A stretch of DNA of 60,000 nt from Membranipora membranacea. Taxonomy: Eukaryota > Bryozoa > Gymnolaemata > Cheilostomatida > Membraniporidae. Numbering within the stretch: position 1 is the first letter of the stretch; the number at the start of each line of letters is the position of its first letter. The stretch lies in contig OU612073.1 of assembly GCA_914767715.1 (NCBI GenBank), positions 1,676,001 to 1,736,000 on the forward strand, in the 5' to 3' direction. The notes under the pieces were generated by a model that was not told the origin of the DNA, did no database searches, and saw only the letters and a list, made by a program, of their open reading frames with translations. Position numbers and translations under genes: made by a program. Positions 27,304-39,700 of the stretch are shown here, one piece after another.

Positions 27304-28266
27304 ATGGACGTTTGAAAAATATTCACATTTATCTGATCAGTGGGAACTATTCAGCGTGATAAAAAAGAGTTAGCTAATAATATTGCAGGCATAAAACGTA
27401 TTTGCTGCTCATACAGTTTAGCAGACTGATGGTCGGATATTGTCGGCGTACATCAAAGATCTCTAATAATTGTAATCATGCTGAAATAACTATGAATATC
27501 CCTTCATTAGCTTAGCCTGTGATTCACCTTATCCTCTGATAAATTTTGAGGGTCGCTAACCCTAGACTCATTCAATGTCAGTGTAGAGGATTAAACCTGG
27601 ATTTGATTTCAGACGGGTTGTTACTCATACAATGAGTTGGACGATCCAAGCGGATGGACATTGTTTTGTGCGAGCACAATAACATTCAACAACCGAAAAA
27701 ATAACGGGATGAGTCCAATAATGTTTTTACCGCTGTAAATAATTAGTGGCCGGGCTAGCACTTGTATTTGGTGTTGCGACTCTCACGTTGATGGCTTTGC
27801 GAGGAGTGAGTATGCCTGTTTGATGTGGTCGAATCTCGAGTAGCGTGTATGTGAAGTTTAATACCTGCCCCTTCTATCGGCACTCGACGCTTATCAATGA
27901 GTATAATACAAGTAGTTGTAAATATCTCCGGCCTGTCTCCAACTCTGTCTGTAATCAGCCATCTTCGTCACATGACATGACTCTGACGTAGCACCTGCTA
28001 TCAGTCTGCAGCACACTTCATGACAAGGATGAGCAAGTGCCCTGTGACATGTCCTAACAAGTGCCCTTAACTGGAAGTAACCATACTTTATGGTCAATAT
28101 TGTCAATGTGAGAAAGGTTTCACACTCAGTCATGATTGGCAGTGGTTCGCATTGTAGGGAGGCGCAGCTCTCGTATGTGGGAGAGAAAAATGTCTAGTGC
28201 ATAAGTGCTGTTTGGTCATACTTGAGCTCTTCGATAATAAAATCCGTGTCTTTACTGGAGTTTTCA

Positions 28267-28543
28267 TCACAAACAGATATTACGTTCCACTCGCCTCTGG
28301 CATTCTTCACATATCACGTTACAACACCACAAGAATTTACAGTTACATCTGTCTGTCACGGTCTCTATGGTAGTACGATAGCCTCTACCGCAGCACATCA
28401 AGTCACAACCGTCTACACCTTTACTGTTTTTATTACACTCTCGACCCTGAGTTCCCAGAGATCCCAGTGTCGTGTTCTTTGTGCAGAAGTCAGGCGATTC
28501 TTTCAAGTAAACAAGATCCGATTCAGCGAAGGGTTTATATTTT
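28267..28543 (-). CDS. Wnt4: Wnt4 exon 5: C-terminal cysteine-rich domain
   Basis: Acceptor tttttgtag; the split AGA codon is completed here. It encodes [38 protein letters not shown] and [10 protein letters not shown], ending NICL then TGA. It holds twelve of the 24 cysteines, including the Frizzled-binding index-finger hairpin. Confidence 0.95.
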
Positions 28544-31500
28544 CTACAAAAATAAATTATAATTCAGTTAAATTTAATACAGTGCAATGAGGAGTCCGCT
28601 TTTCCTCGAAGCCCATATTCCACATGATACATGAGTTATGGGAATTCTAAAGGTGAACCACAATGTCTGTGATTTTGAGCTGAGATATCCTGCTGAGTTA
28701 AACTGAAAAAGTGCGATAGCTTTGTCATGGGAAATTAAAAATAGCCATTAATGGTCGCATAAAAAGCTATCAAAGATTTTAACTGTCCATTGGGCTTTCC
28801 TGATATTTGTTGTTACATCATAGAAAAATGTCCATTTACAAAAAAATCCATTGTGGGAAAGCGTCCATTATTTACTCATTTGGAGAATCATGGAAACATA
28901 TCGACACCTGATATCAGATTTTTGAGTGCTTCTGATCAGATATGAAAAAAGCCACTAAAGAGTTTTTCAAGCTTCCCATACTCAACTTAATTACAACCAC
29001 TTAAATTAGCCAGGAATTTTTGGCAATGTCTAACATGATGAATGTTTGCTCAAAACAAATCACTAATTCTTCACCAACCTGTTGGATGGTAGAAGTTCTA
29101 GTCTCTCCGAGCTGGTTTGTTTTTTAGATTTAACCTCTGTAGCTCCATCAAAAGCTTCCTTCAGCAGATGACCAACTCTCCTAAAGGGAGGTAAGGATCT
29201 CCAGCACATCTTAACCTCACATGAACCAGAAACACCATGACACTTGCATTCTAGCTGCATATTCTTCTCGACGATCTGCAATTAATAAGAACAAATACTA
29301 GAACACATCATTATGGTGACAAAGTGGATGATTTTAATCACGACAAAGGTTGAAAGATTTGGACTAGGAAAAAAATTTCTGTTTCAAAAATTTAAAATCC
29401 CATATTGGGGAAACTAATTTCGTTTAAGTTTTACGTCAACAAGCTTCAATTATATACAGGCTAATCAGGACATAATGCTAACTTGAGGGTATAAAATAAC
29501 AGGCCAATAAAGCAAAGACAAATGTTCATGTTGATGATTATGGGCGATAATCCGGTGCAATATTTCCATGTCTGTATCTTATTATTCTACCAAAAAGCCA
29601 CATCAAATAAAAAAGACATATTGCAGCACATAGTTTTGACTTGAAGACAGTTTTAATTTTTATTGTTTGACACAGTACAGCTTGCATTTTTGAGAGAACT
29701 CACAGGATGTAACATGTCACATTCAGTTAGTTTGTCAAGTTAAAGTTGTGCAACTTTATGATCAAACACACTGCTACATCGCTGAAGGGAAAATAATCTT
29801 TCAGATAAAAATTCAACAGCTCAAAAAAACGTGACGCAATGAGTCATGTACTTAAGTTTGATTTGATGAGGTCGACATCATCATCGCCCAACATAAATAT
29901 GAGGCAGGGTAACTTATTGATTAATGTTGGTCTAAAACAATTAACCTGCAGTAATTGCCTAAACTATGCCCAGACAAGGAAATCAACCTCAACCCTCGAT
30001 GTGGGAGTTATTTTGTGAGAACAAAAAGAGCTTACATGATTATTCTATTATTGATAGGTTAATAAAATGTGTCTCTAGTATCTACAGTAAATTACTTGAT
30101 AAATGTAACGTACCTCACGACCAGCTTGATTGTTGTGTAAGTTCATCAGAGATCTACCATTTGTATTCTTGAGCCTCTCTCTGGCATCGGTGAACCTCTT
30201 ACTAAATGCGCTGCCGTACATGACGTTATCTGAGCAGCCTGACCAGGTGAACGTTCTCTCCTCACCTACTTTAGATTGATCACAGCCACAGCCCGGCAGC
30301 TCACCTCGAGAGCAGCCCTTAGTGACGGCCACACTGACACCTGCCGCAGTGATCGCGTGTATGTATGCAGCCTCTCTTGTACCTGTCAACAGAGAGCACA
30401 AATTTAGAATAAAGTCTGAATATGAAAAAAAATGAATTTATTTCTCGAGGAGTTGCCTGTTCTCTCAAGTAAAGTTTATATCAGCGACCATGCCTGGTTA
30501 TAAATTCTATTGCAAAACACCCACTGCTGAAACAAACGCGATGGAAGTATGAGTAGAAAAAAAAGCAGGTCCAAATCGTGATGATGGAGCCATTATAACA
30601 AATGTGCAACTAAGAAAATTTATGTATGTTGCGAGACTGGTCTTGTGTCAGGTTAATGAAAGACCTTCAACATTGGCAAAACAGAATCAAAAACAGGAAC
30701 ATTAGGGGTTTAGCAATCAACAAAGGGATTACCTACAGATGTAAAAATACAAAAATAGATTTACTGCTCAATGTAGGAAAATGCTTAGAATTTTAATTGA
30801 ACCACAAGCTAGTTGTTGTGAGGAGGTGAATACTCTGATCCATCTCTTGGTTCATGTCACAGTTCTGATGATAGAAACACCGCATAATGGCGAGAAATTC
30901 TCAAGTGGTGTAATTTATGTGCATAAGGCCTTCATGTTCAACTTGTGAGAATATTTTGTAAAGTTGAGTTATGGAACATAGCCCCCATCATGGTCTGATT
31001 CTCATATAATCCTAATATTTCCAGATTAGACGGCTTCCAGATGAATTATTTAGAATTTTTGTAGTCATTCACCCCTCCGATTGGCCGGTGTACTACTTAA
31101 AAAATCATCATTTCACGCTTGTCAGTTTTTAAGAGAGGAAAGGCCGACCAGGTATTCTATGATATCCACCAGTAAATAAAACAGTCATGTTTCGTTGAAT
31201 CACCAAAAAATTTAATTGGATTTGATGCCTAAAAATCAAAAGTGACAAATACCTCCATGCCAGTCTTTATTATGGAGTTTATACACACTTATTAGCAATC
31301 CAGGAGCCAACAGATGACAGTCAGTGACAAGGGGAGATTAATCTGATGGATCATCGCTTTTGATTATTGAACTCTAATTAATATTTTGAACATTAAAATA
31401 CTTTCTTGGAATTTTTTTGTCTATTTTCATATTTTGGCGGATATGCATGGCTGAAAAGTAGACAATAAATAGATTGCTGTGTGGAGATTCCTTCTTTTAA

Positions 31501-34500
31501 CTCCCAAAATGGCACCAGGTTAGAATCATAACCCATTAATGAATCAATCAGGGATTGACAAATATTTCATAGTTATTGATAGTCTGGCTAAAATTAGCTT
31601 TCAAGGTAAACAGAGTAATAATCACAAAATTGGATTATTTCACTATTAAAAGTGATAAATAAGGATATAAAAACATGAAATTCTCAAGTAATGTCTTATA
31701 GAATGTTATAGTTGAGTCAGCTTGCAGCTTGACTCGATACTAATGTGACTGCCCGGTGACAGCAAGAAATTTCATGGGCGCTGGTTCTACTAGGGATAGC
31801 CATATAAATCATGAAAGAAAAGAGCCTCACAACTGCCTATTTTTATATAAAGGAGTCCCAAAGAGGATATGAGAGAGCCCTGGACAGACAGAGTCACTAC
31901 CACACCCTGTGAAAGCTCTAAGTATCGGGATTATTTATGATGGCTCTGTGGCCCCATTAGCTACAATTAAAACACCAATTCCCACCCCCAGAAGTTTTAC
32001 AAAAAACACAAGCTCTTGACCTGTGTTTCTAGTTGCAGTTAATCCGCTATCACAGCCTTCCACAGAAAAGTAGCCACTTGACCTGAAATGGCAGTTCTTC
32101 GGTTCTTCACCTCAGTGACAAAATCTCTATAAAACCCAGCCCACAGCAGTCATCAATAGAGTGGGAATCTCAGCTAATTTATTTTTCCGAAGGTTCAAAT
32201 TTTTCTGTTCAGAGCGTTTGGCATGTTAGATTGAATATAGCCACAAACATCTAGATTTTGCAATGTCAAAATCAGACTCAGTCCTCAGCAAAGTCACCAA
32301 TAGAGTTGGAACATCAACTGATTTAATATCTAGCTCTTTGGAATCTTCTAGTAGCACACTTCCTCCAAAATTAAGCCTTCATAATTTAGTCCTTAGGTGA
32401 ACGTCACCACATGAGACTTTTCCTGCAGGTACTTCCTTGGAAGCTTACCTTGATTGACGACGCTTCCAAATATGCTTTTCTCATCTACCATGGAGCAGTT
32501 CCAGCGGCGATCCATAAACTGATGCTGACACTCGATGATTGACATGTTAGCTCCCTTCATCACACCAGGCATCATATCCTGATGTCTCTTACACACCTTC
32601 TTCTGTCTCCTCTCCAGTCCTGGCATCTGCTTACAGATATCGTCTTGTAACGACAGGGACGCTGACAAACTCGCCATAGATCTAAAAATATATGAGAATA
32701 CAATCTACATATTGAATCAATTGGAGAAGTTGTATATGGAGATAATACAAAGATACAATGATACATATAATACTTTGATACAGAAATATCATTATATTAT
32801 ACCAATGATGAGCACTGAGGTTCTGGTCTTGGGAGTGTGAGAAGGTAGCTGTGTAGTGGATTGCCGTTAGCTTTGGACCCATGGCGAAAAGTTGTATATG
32901 GAGATGATACAAAGATACAATGATACATATATTACTTTGATACAGAAATATCATTATATGATACCAATGATGAGCACTGAGGTTCTGGTCTTGGGAGTGT
33001 GAGAAGGTAGCTGTGTAGTGGATTGCCATTAGCTTTGGACCCATGGCGAAATTTACACTTTCAAATGTAAAAATATACTCGGTCTCTGGGATGTACTGGT
33101 ATTTTCAATGATGGGGTGATGAATTGCAGGAAACTACGTGTTTATATATATGGAAGGAACAAGAAGGCTGATGGCAATGGTGTAACTTATCCAAAGAGAA
33201 TGACATCACCAGATGGAACATGATTGTACCATGTAGACAACATAGCTTTGGTGGGCTTATCAGGCTATCAGTGGGCACCGCAAGGAAGTATTTTGATCAT
33301 CAAGCTATGAGGAGTTGTGAAAAATGTGAAGTATGAAAATATTTACAGCAAATCACTCCACATCACCATGGATGAGTTGTAGAAAATGTTTCATCAGAAC
33401 TGCCAAATATTATGAATACTGTAATTAAAATAATTCAGCATTAAGCCACCACACCCCGCTGGCTTCCACCATATTGTAAAATCTCGAAGCTTCTGGCATC
33501 CAAAACACTCCAAAAAATCCTATTTAAAAAATAAATGGTGTTATAAAACTTGTCATTGATAGTTCCAAATATTTAATGTCTTGTATAACCAGCAGTCATT
33601 GGGCAAACCACCAAAAAAAACAGGATCAATTCACTTTCTTTTAACATCAAGATTCATTGAGAAAAGTGTGTCGCTTGCTTCAAGTGGCAAGATCTCATAG
33701 AGAGAGGGTCAAGACTCACGGCACCTTGACACCTCATCAATCAATCATCATGCATCGATTATGTCAATAAATCCATTTTTGCACTACAGAAGACATTTCC
33801 GAATGATGTTCAATTAACATATTGAGCTCCGAAGGAGAAAGAAGTTCCATTGTAAGATTTAGCTGCGACTTAAACCACAAGTACAACCATGGCGGTTAAT
33901 TGGTGTGATAGATTGGTCAATAATTTTTGGTTACTCTCTTTGTTTCTTTTCTTGTTTATTTCCTAACAAAGGTGTCATGGCTGAGAGAAAATAAACATCC
34001 AGCACGCTGATTTTGTAGATCTGCGTCTTAAAAATTTAGCTTCTAGCTTAAACATGGTGAAGGTTAAAATTTTATTCTGGAGAGGTATACACCTGAGGGT
34101 GCTGGGGGCCTGGAGCAATCAACCTCGAAAGCTCTTCCAGTGGGACTTGGCGATGATTAAAATTAAAAGCCTTCACGTAGTAAATTTCTTCCAAATTTAA
34201 AATAAATCCTTGCTATATATGAATGGAAAAGTCTATATCTGTGTGATACTACATCACTCACGGTTTTTATCAAGTTAATTATCACAGGATAAACCTGAAA
34301 TAATATAATGATATTCAGAGAGGTAATCAAGTTCAAAATCCAAAGCATGACGGAAACCCCAAAAGTTGTGCAAATCTCATCATTACAAGCTGATAAACGT
34401 GTCTGAGAATAGCTAAAGATCATCTCAATACCTCTGAATGAGATGATTATGAATGCCAATCATGTTCTGAGGAAAACCTAGAAATCCTAATCCCTATTTC

Positions 34501-36701
34501 AACCTAATCTATGTGACATCAAGCCAGATTTTGATGTCTGTGGGATGAACTATGCTTCTAGTAGTTTGAGAAAAGCTAAGCTTGGGCGCTAGTACACTGC
34601 GGCAGCGGAATCAACAGGTACTTGCCCTAGTCTGACCTGTCAGCAAGTGTGCTGCCGTAATTTAGTTGCAAGTCTAGATACAGAAGCGATTGTTGGTCTA
34701 GCGATGTTTCAACACAGACTTCAAAGGCAGAGGTTGGATTAATAAACAGTTCACACCGTTGGCTAATAATTAAGTGATTCGCGATTAATTGATGTTTTTG
34801 GGATTGGTAACTTATGTTTATTACTCACAATCTTGAAGGATTAATTGGTCATTAACAGCCCCGGGATTGCCTTCAAAGATGAAATGGATATCCCCAAAAA
34901 CTTTGTCCACAGTAATGACCTGTTTTTGTCCTAGAATTTTGACGCCCAAATTATTCACTTTTGAGGTCTTTCAGTTATATAGAAATGTGCAAATTAGCTA
35001 CCTGCTAGCATCAGCCAGAGACTGGAACTTCAATATTCACCGCTCTGCCAAACGACATCTTGCGCTCCTGGGTTTATTTTATGGTAAATGAGGCATTTTG
35101 AAAAGGAATCGAATTTAGAGGACAATGATATGAAGCTTAACAAAAATCAAATGTCTGGAATCCCGCATTGATAAGGATTAGTAAGATAAGATCTAAAATA
35201 CTTTTTATTTAACAGTTGAGGTTTTGATAAAATACAGTGTCAGTCCCTAATAGACGAAATTAACGTGATATTAACAAAACATGGAACTGTTCTAACTGCA
35301 CCAAACCAATTTTTAATTCTGAAATTTGAAACTATCCTTTTATACACAGTATTGCTTCTGGACTTATTAATAAGAGGGTGATTCATGGGGGCTTTGCTCA
35401 TCAAAACCACATAAAATAATCATCTCTAAAATATCGCGGCCTTGTCACCACTGCTCAGGAAGTTAGTAAAAACCTTCAAAGCAAACATGGATACCGGGTA
35501 ACCATACTGACATTTTTATTACTTTCCCCATATTCCCAGTTGACATTTGCTGTACTGAAATATGTCTTACATAAATTATTACTATGCTAAGGAGGAAATT
35601 AGTCCAATAATGTATTCATTTTTCACACATGTGAAAATGCATAATGAGTTATTATGAGTAGACAGGTAAGCCTGTGTGACTGTTCAAGACTAACTTTTTC
35701 ACTGATTTTTTCTTAGAGCCAAGGAAGTTTATTACTCAGCACTAAAGTACAGTTCGATGCTGTATTTATTTATTCCAGAAGCACTAAATACACCACATGT
35801 ACCAAGTTGAGGTGCTATGCCTTGCATTGAACCCCCCTTTTACATCGAGATAGTACATTAAAAACCTTAAAAATGAACTTTTAAATGATGATTACTTTTC
35901 GCAAGAAGCTACCTAGACACATAAAATATGTTTAAATTTCTTGTTACCAGCCTTCAATCTGCCAGCAGCTAAAAATTATCATCTTTTAAACATTTTTGCA
36001 ATTTCCATCATTGTTCTTTAGTTACTTTCCCCAAGTGCAGGAAATGCAATGTTTAGGGAAAGTAATAAAATTTTCATATAGAAGTCTACCTTTTATTTAT
36101 TTATTTGTTTCCCCTCACAGGACAAACAATTAATTAACATTGTGGGTGGCCATATTGGGCACCTCTCTCCCACCACTCACTGCTACTGGTATTTATCTTG
36201 GGCGGTTGCTCTGTTCACATCAGGGTTAAAGGTACAATGACATCTTATCAGAGGTGATATCGTGGAAGTTGGAGCATGTTAGAACCCAGAGCCTACCAAC
36301 CAACCAAATGATACAAATATTTTCCATGCTTTACCAACATGAACCAGGCAAAGGAAATATTTATTCAACCCTACATATAAACCTTGATATATAGAAATAC
36401 ACAGCACACCATATTTCGCGAGCATAAGTTTATGGCAATTTACAAATGTATCTGGGACTTTTCCAACCAGTAAAAGTTCAATTTGAAACACAGAAAGTCT
36501 TGACACCTTATTTTATAAACAAGCTTTGTATACGATGTAAATAATACATATATATAATGGTTTTGGATTAATATATAATAGGTATATATCGAGGACTTAC
36601 AGCCATTTGAGGGATTGAGCTGTTGATATGAGAGGTGATATCATGATGAGATAAATAATCCACAGTTTAGCTAACGTTGTGCTCCACGTTGTGCTCTGCA
36701 T
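28267..36701 (-). CDS. Wnt4: Wnt4 secreted signalling ligand, complete
   Basis: Five exons (36601-36701, 32449-32681, 30114-30382, 29079-29275, 28267-28543) join in exact phase to a 358-residue protein, the usual Wnt length. The start at 36701 gives a signal peptide (residues ~1-30, core [16 protein letters not shown]); ATGs at 36794 and 36788 would bury it. There are 24 cysteines, the canonical Wnt number. S217 in [10 protein letters not shown] is the Porcupine palmitoleoylation site that binds Frizzled. N-glycosylation sequons include NCS after RRW and NTT after CTK. The segments SPPFRRV-like, [15 protein letters not shown] and [12 protein letters not shown] match Wnt4 better than Wnt11 or Wnt16. 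The protein acts extracellularly through Frizzled/LRP or Frizzled/Ror receptors. The C-terminus carries one extra Leu after the usual final Cys-containing hairpin. Confidence 0.92.
29079..29275 (-). CDS. Wnt4: Wnt4 exon 4: acylated serine loop
   Basis: Acceptor ttaattgcag, donor AACAG|gttggt. It starts [19 protein letters not shown], with the lipidated thumb-loop Ser, then [18 protein letters not shown] and AFDGATEV. The exon ends after two bases of R267. Confidence 0.95.
30114..30382 (-). CDS. Wnt4: Wnt4 exon 3: N-terminal helical domain
   Basis: Acceptor ctgttgacag, donor GAG|gtacgt. It encodes [47 protein letters not shown] and [12 protein letters not shown]. The intron just before TREAA falls at a position commonly interrupted in Wnt genes. 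Confidence 0.95.
32449..32681 (-). CDS. Wnt4: Wnt4 exon 2: start of the mature domain
   Basis: Acceptor atatttttag, donor CAAG|gtaagc. It encodes [40 protein letters not shown] and IFGSVVNQ, aligning with the ECQxQFxxRRWNC signature of Wnt proteins. Confidence 0.95.
32729..33052. repeat. 162-bp tandem duplication in Wnt4 intron 1
   Basis: Two near-identical head-to-tail units (32729-32890 and 32891-33052) differ at only a few bases. Each opens GTTGTATATGGAGAT and ends GACCCATGGCGAA. The array begins 48 bp upstream, in the transcript sense, of the exon 2 acceptor. A long minus-strand frame across both units is a by-product of the duplication. Confidence 0.93.
36601..36701 (-). CDS. Wnt4: Wnt4 exon 1: signal peptide
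   Basis: ATG at 36701-36699, then [20 protein letters not shown] and [13 protein letters not shown] to the donor CT|gtaagt. A hydrophobic core and small residues near STA predict signal peptidase cleavage. The CT overhang plus A of exon 2 makes L34. Confidence 0.85.
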
Positions 36702-39700
36702 TGTCCTATGATGAGATTTAGTTGATAGGCTGTTCACGAGTCCACTTATTAATCGAGATAATCCAGTTATGGATGACGTTGGATACATTTTCATGTGATG
36801 ATGAGAGTCTGTGACCTTTGAATTCACACCTTGTTATATCATTTACTAATTGTGTTCAAAATCAACTTGACAGGTGTGTTCTGCTGAGTAGCCAGCACAA
36901 TTTTGTGGTGGATTTTGACCTTACTTGCCTTCTATAGAAACTCGGAGGCTGTCGAGGAAGTAGGCTTCCTTAGAAGTACATGCAGCTTGGTGTTTTGATG
37001 ACCACACAATTTTAAAATTCTTCTGCTTGTCCACAAACCTAGACTGTCACAGTTTTTGACGAGCAAAACTGACAACAAATTCCTTTGCTGCAATTCTGGC
37101 GATGCTCCAAGTGACGTATGCTGCTGTTTTTACACCACTGGCGGTCGGGTGTTTGTAGGTGTTAATCCAAATATCTTCTGCTTTCCGAGAAGTGATAAAT
37201 ATTACAGCAATTCCAGTTCTTTTATCTCCAAGCAACAGGTAATGGTGCCCAATGCTAATTCAGGTAATTAAATTCCGGTAGTAGAGTGTTTATTTGTGGA
37301 ATACGATAGTCGTTGATTACCGTTGCTCACTGCATGAGAGATATAACAAAACTGATGGAGAAATGATACCGTGGATCAAGTATCAATGCTTGTATCATAC
37401 ACGAGCAGACAACAATAGTATGAGCTGGTCACATGACCTGTTAATGATTGATTGTTAGAAGTCGCTGTACACATGTTTAGCATTGTTTATGAGTTGCTAA
37501 TCTGTGTTCTGATTGGTGGATTAGTGATTAGTAATTCTGCCTTGTCTTTCAGTGAGTTGAAAAAATTGAGCAGGCCTGCCAATCCATCCAATAAGGCGAT
37601 ATCATCCTTGAGGCATTCTTGTGTTGGTATGTGAGAAACATTTTAGCCTGATGTCAGAAAGTTTATTTTTGGTCTGCTCATATGCTCATATGCTATTAAA
37701 AATTGTTGACTGACAGCAACAAGTTGCTGGATGATTCTAGCGTCATATTGAGAAATACAGAGCCCTGGACAGCTAAAAAATCTATCTGATATCCCGATCA
37801 ATTGAGCATGGTGCGTGAAATAGTTTGCATAGCAATGACCGACCGAGCCCTTCCAGATCTGTTCAATGCAACGTAGGGTAGTAAATTCTTTACTATTTTT
37901 AAGTTTTGATTAACTAACACTTGAAAAGTTCAATCTAGGAAAACAATCAGATTGCAAAATATGTATTCCTTCTTAATAAAACAGCATTTAATATTTGCCA
38001 CACCAGAAAATCAAATTATTAGTGCTGGAAAATTAAGATTGCTGAGCAGTTGGTCTGTAATTCCAGGTATGATAATTAGGATGATGGAAAGCGTTATGAT
38101 AACATTTGTTGTGTTATTTTGATTTAGTAGAATTATACACATTTTGGATGTTGAAATAGATATTAAAATATCCTATTAAGCAGAAGCCTGGGAAATCTCT
38201 CCGGCCTTGTAAAATGAGGTCTTACCATATATATTAACACCAGCAAAATAAGGGTTATAAAGCTCCTCAAATTACTTATTTGAGTTGCGTAAGCTTCACA
38301 AAATTACGGAGACATTCCAAACTCAAGTTAAACATGATGACCTCGACCAATGCTCCATACCCGCCACCAATACTATTATTTAGTGGATGGTTATGATCAG
38401 TGCTTGAGTGTACAGAAGTGCTTTATGGGTCTTCTCTTACAGTCATACTCGAGTACCAGGTGTTTGTACGGTGACAGCTCATCCATATATACTCAACACC
38501 GACTCAACAACATCATAAAAAGTTGATTAATTGTTTCCGAGAGCCCACTTTGATCTTATTCAATTTGACAAGATTAAAATTTGTTATCTCACATATTTGG
38601 TGAAGACTTCGCTGTTACTGATGGAGCGCCAACCACCTACCAGATGGTGGAGATTAATCAGTAATCCGGAAAGATAATCCCCCTACACTACTGTTTGAAG
38701 TCGTGTAACAGGCGCATGATTTGAATTATTCGTAGTGCGGATACTATTTCCTTGCTGGTGCTCGCTGTGGTCTCGTAGAAGACAACCAGTCATATTTGGG
38801 TGGCGATTATGTGAGTACAGCAGCCTATGTGGGTGTTCTCGGTATGTGACAATGCTAACATTCATAGGATTAGTACTATTAAATAAAAATCCAGACTGTG
38901 AAACTTTTGCCGCAGGTGCGGTTGGCAAAATCTGGTGAAGCATACCAGACACGCTTCTGAGTAATTATTACATTTAATTTTATTGACAAAAAAGACAGAC
39001 ATTAAAGTTTATTTGGCAAGCGGAGGCAGGGAGGGTTTTTTATATTGCATGCTTGTGAACAGGATATGCTTAGTAGTGCATGAGATTTTCTTCGACTTGC
39101 ACTAAAACAGCATCACGTTGTGTTTTAAATATCTAATTCAAATTTGAATACAGATATGCTCGATAAAGCTCGTGACGGCGCAAAAATAATGTCAAAAATT
39201 CTATCATATGCAAATAAATTTAATGCAGAAGTGATGTCAAATTAGCGGTGCTGTAAAACAGGTCGTAATACTGGCTTTTGAAATAATTTCTCAAGGGGCC
39301 ATTGCTCTTATCAATGAAGTGTCATTACCTATTATTGTCTTCATGTTAAAACGAGAACTTCACTTTGTGGCATTTTTATATACATATTCAAGCACCATTG
39401 CTGACTATTAATGAATTATGGTGGGTATGATAGACCACTGTAAATGTAGTTACACATAAGCGTTGGACCAAGTTCCTTGCGGAAAGTGAAAATAAATAAC
39501 TTGATACATGGGTTAACAAATTTCCATTTTGTCCATACAACGCTGCATGGTGATATTGCAATTAAGACGGTGAATATTTCTACCATCTGTTGCTATCAGG
39601 AAAGTTCTGTGTGGAGAGCCAGCCAAGCTCTTAGAGACAGTTAGAATTTGATGATAAGGTATTATTATTACATAATAGCATGGTAGTTTAGTGTTGTAAA

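Larger units (their letters stand above)
23948..28266. other. Spacer between the CW gene and Wnt4 (convergent 3' ends)
   Basis: The first ~700 bp is likely the CW gene 3' UTR, ending near AATAAA at 24627-24632. The rest has no recognisable exon. It holds an (AT)n tract at 25246-25266, an imperfect hairpin at 24999-25054 and a 31-bp tandem duplication at 27242-27303. The Wnt4 3' UTR enters from the right, and no clear poly(A) signal for it was seen close to the stop. Confidence 0.6.

Noticed and set aside
32682-33044. A 120-codon minus-strand protein
   Set aside because: The frame is created by the 162-bp tandem duplication; its two halves are copies of each other and it overlaps the Wnt4 intron.
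37047-37271. A coding exon, with open frames on both strands and a donor-like CAG|gtaatg
   Set aside because: No homology, no matching acceptor with pyrimidine tract, and equally open frames on opposite strands.
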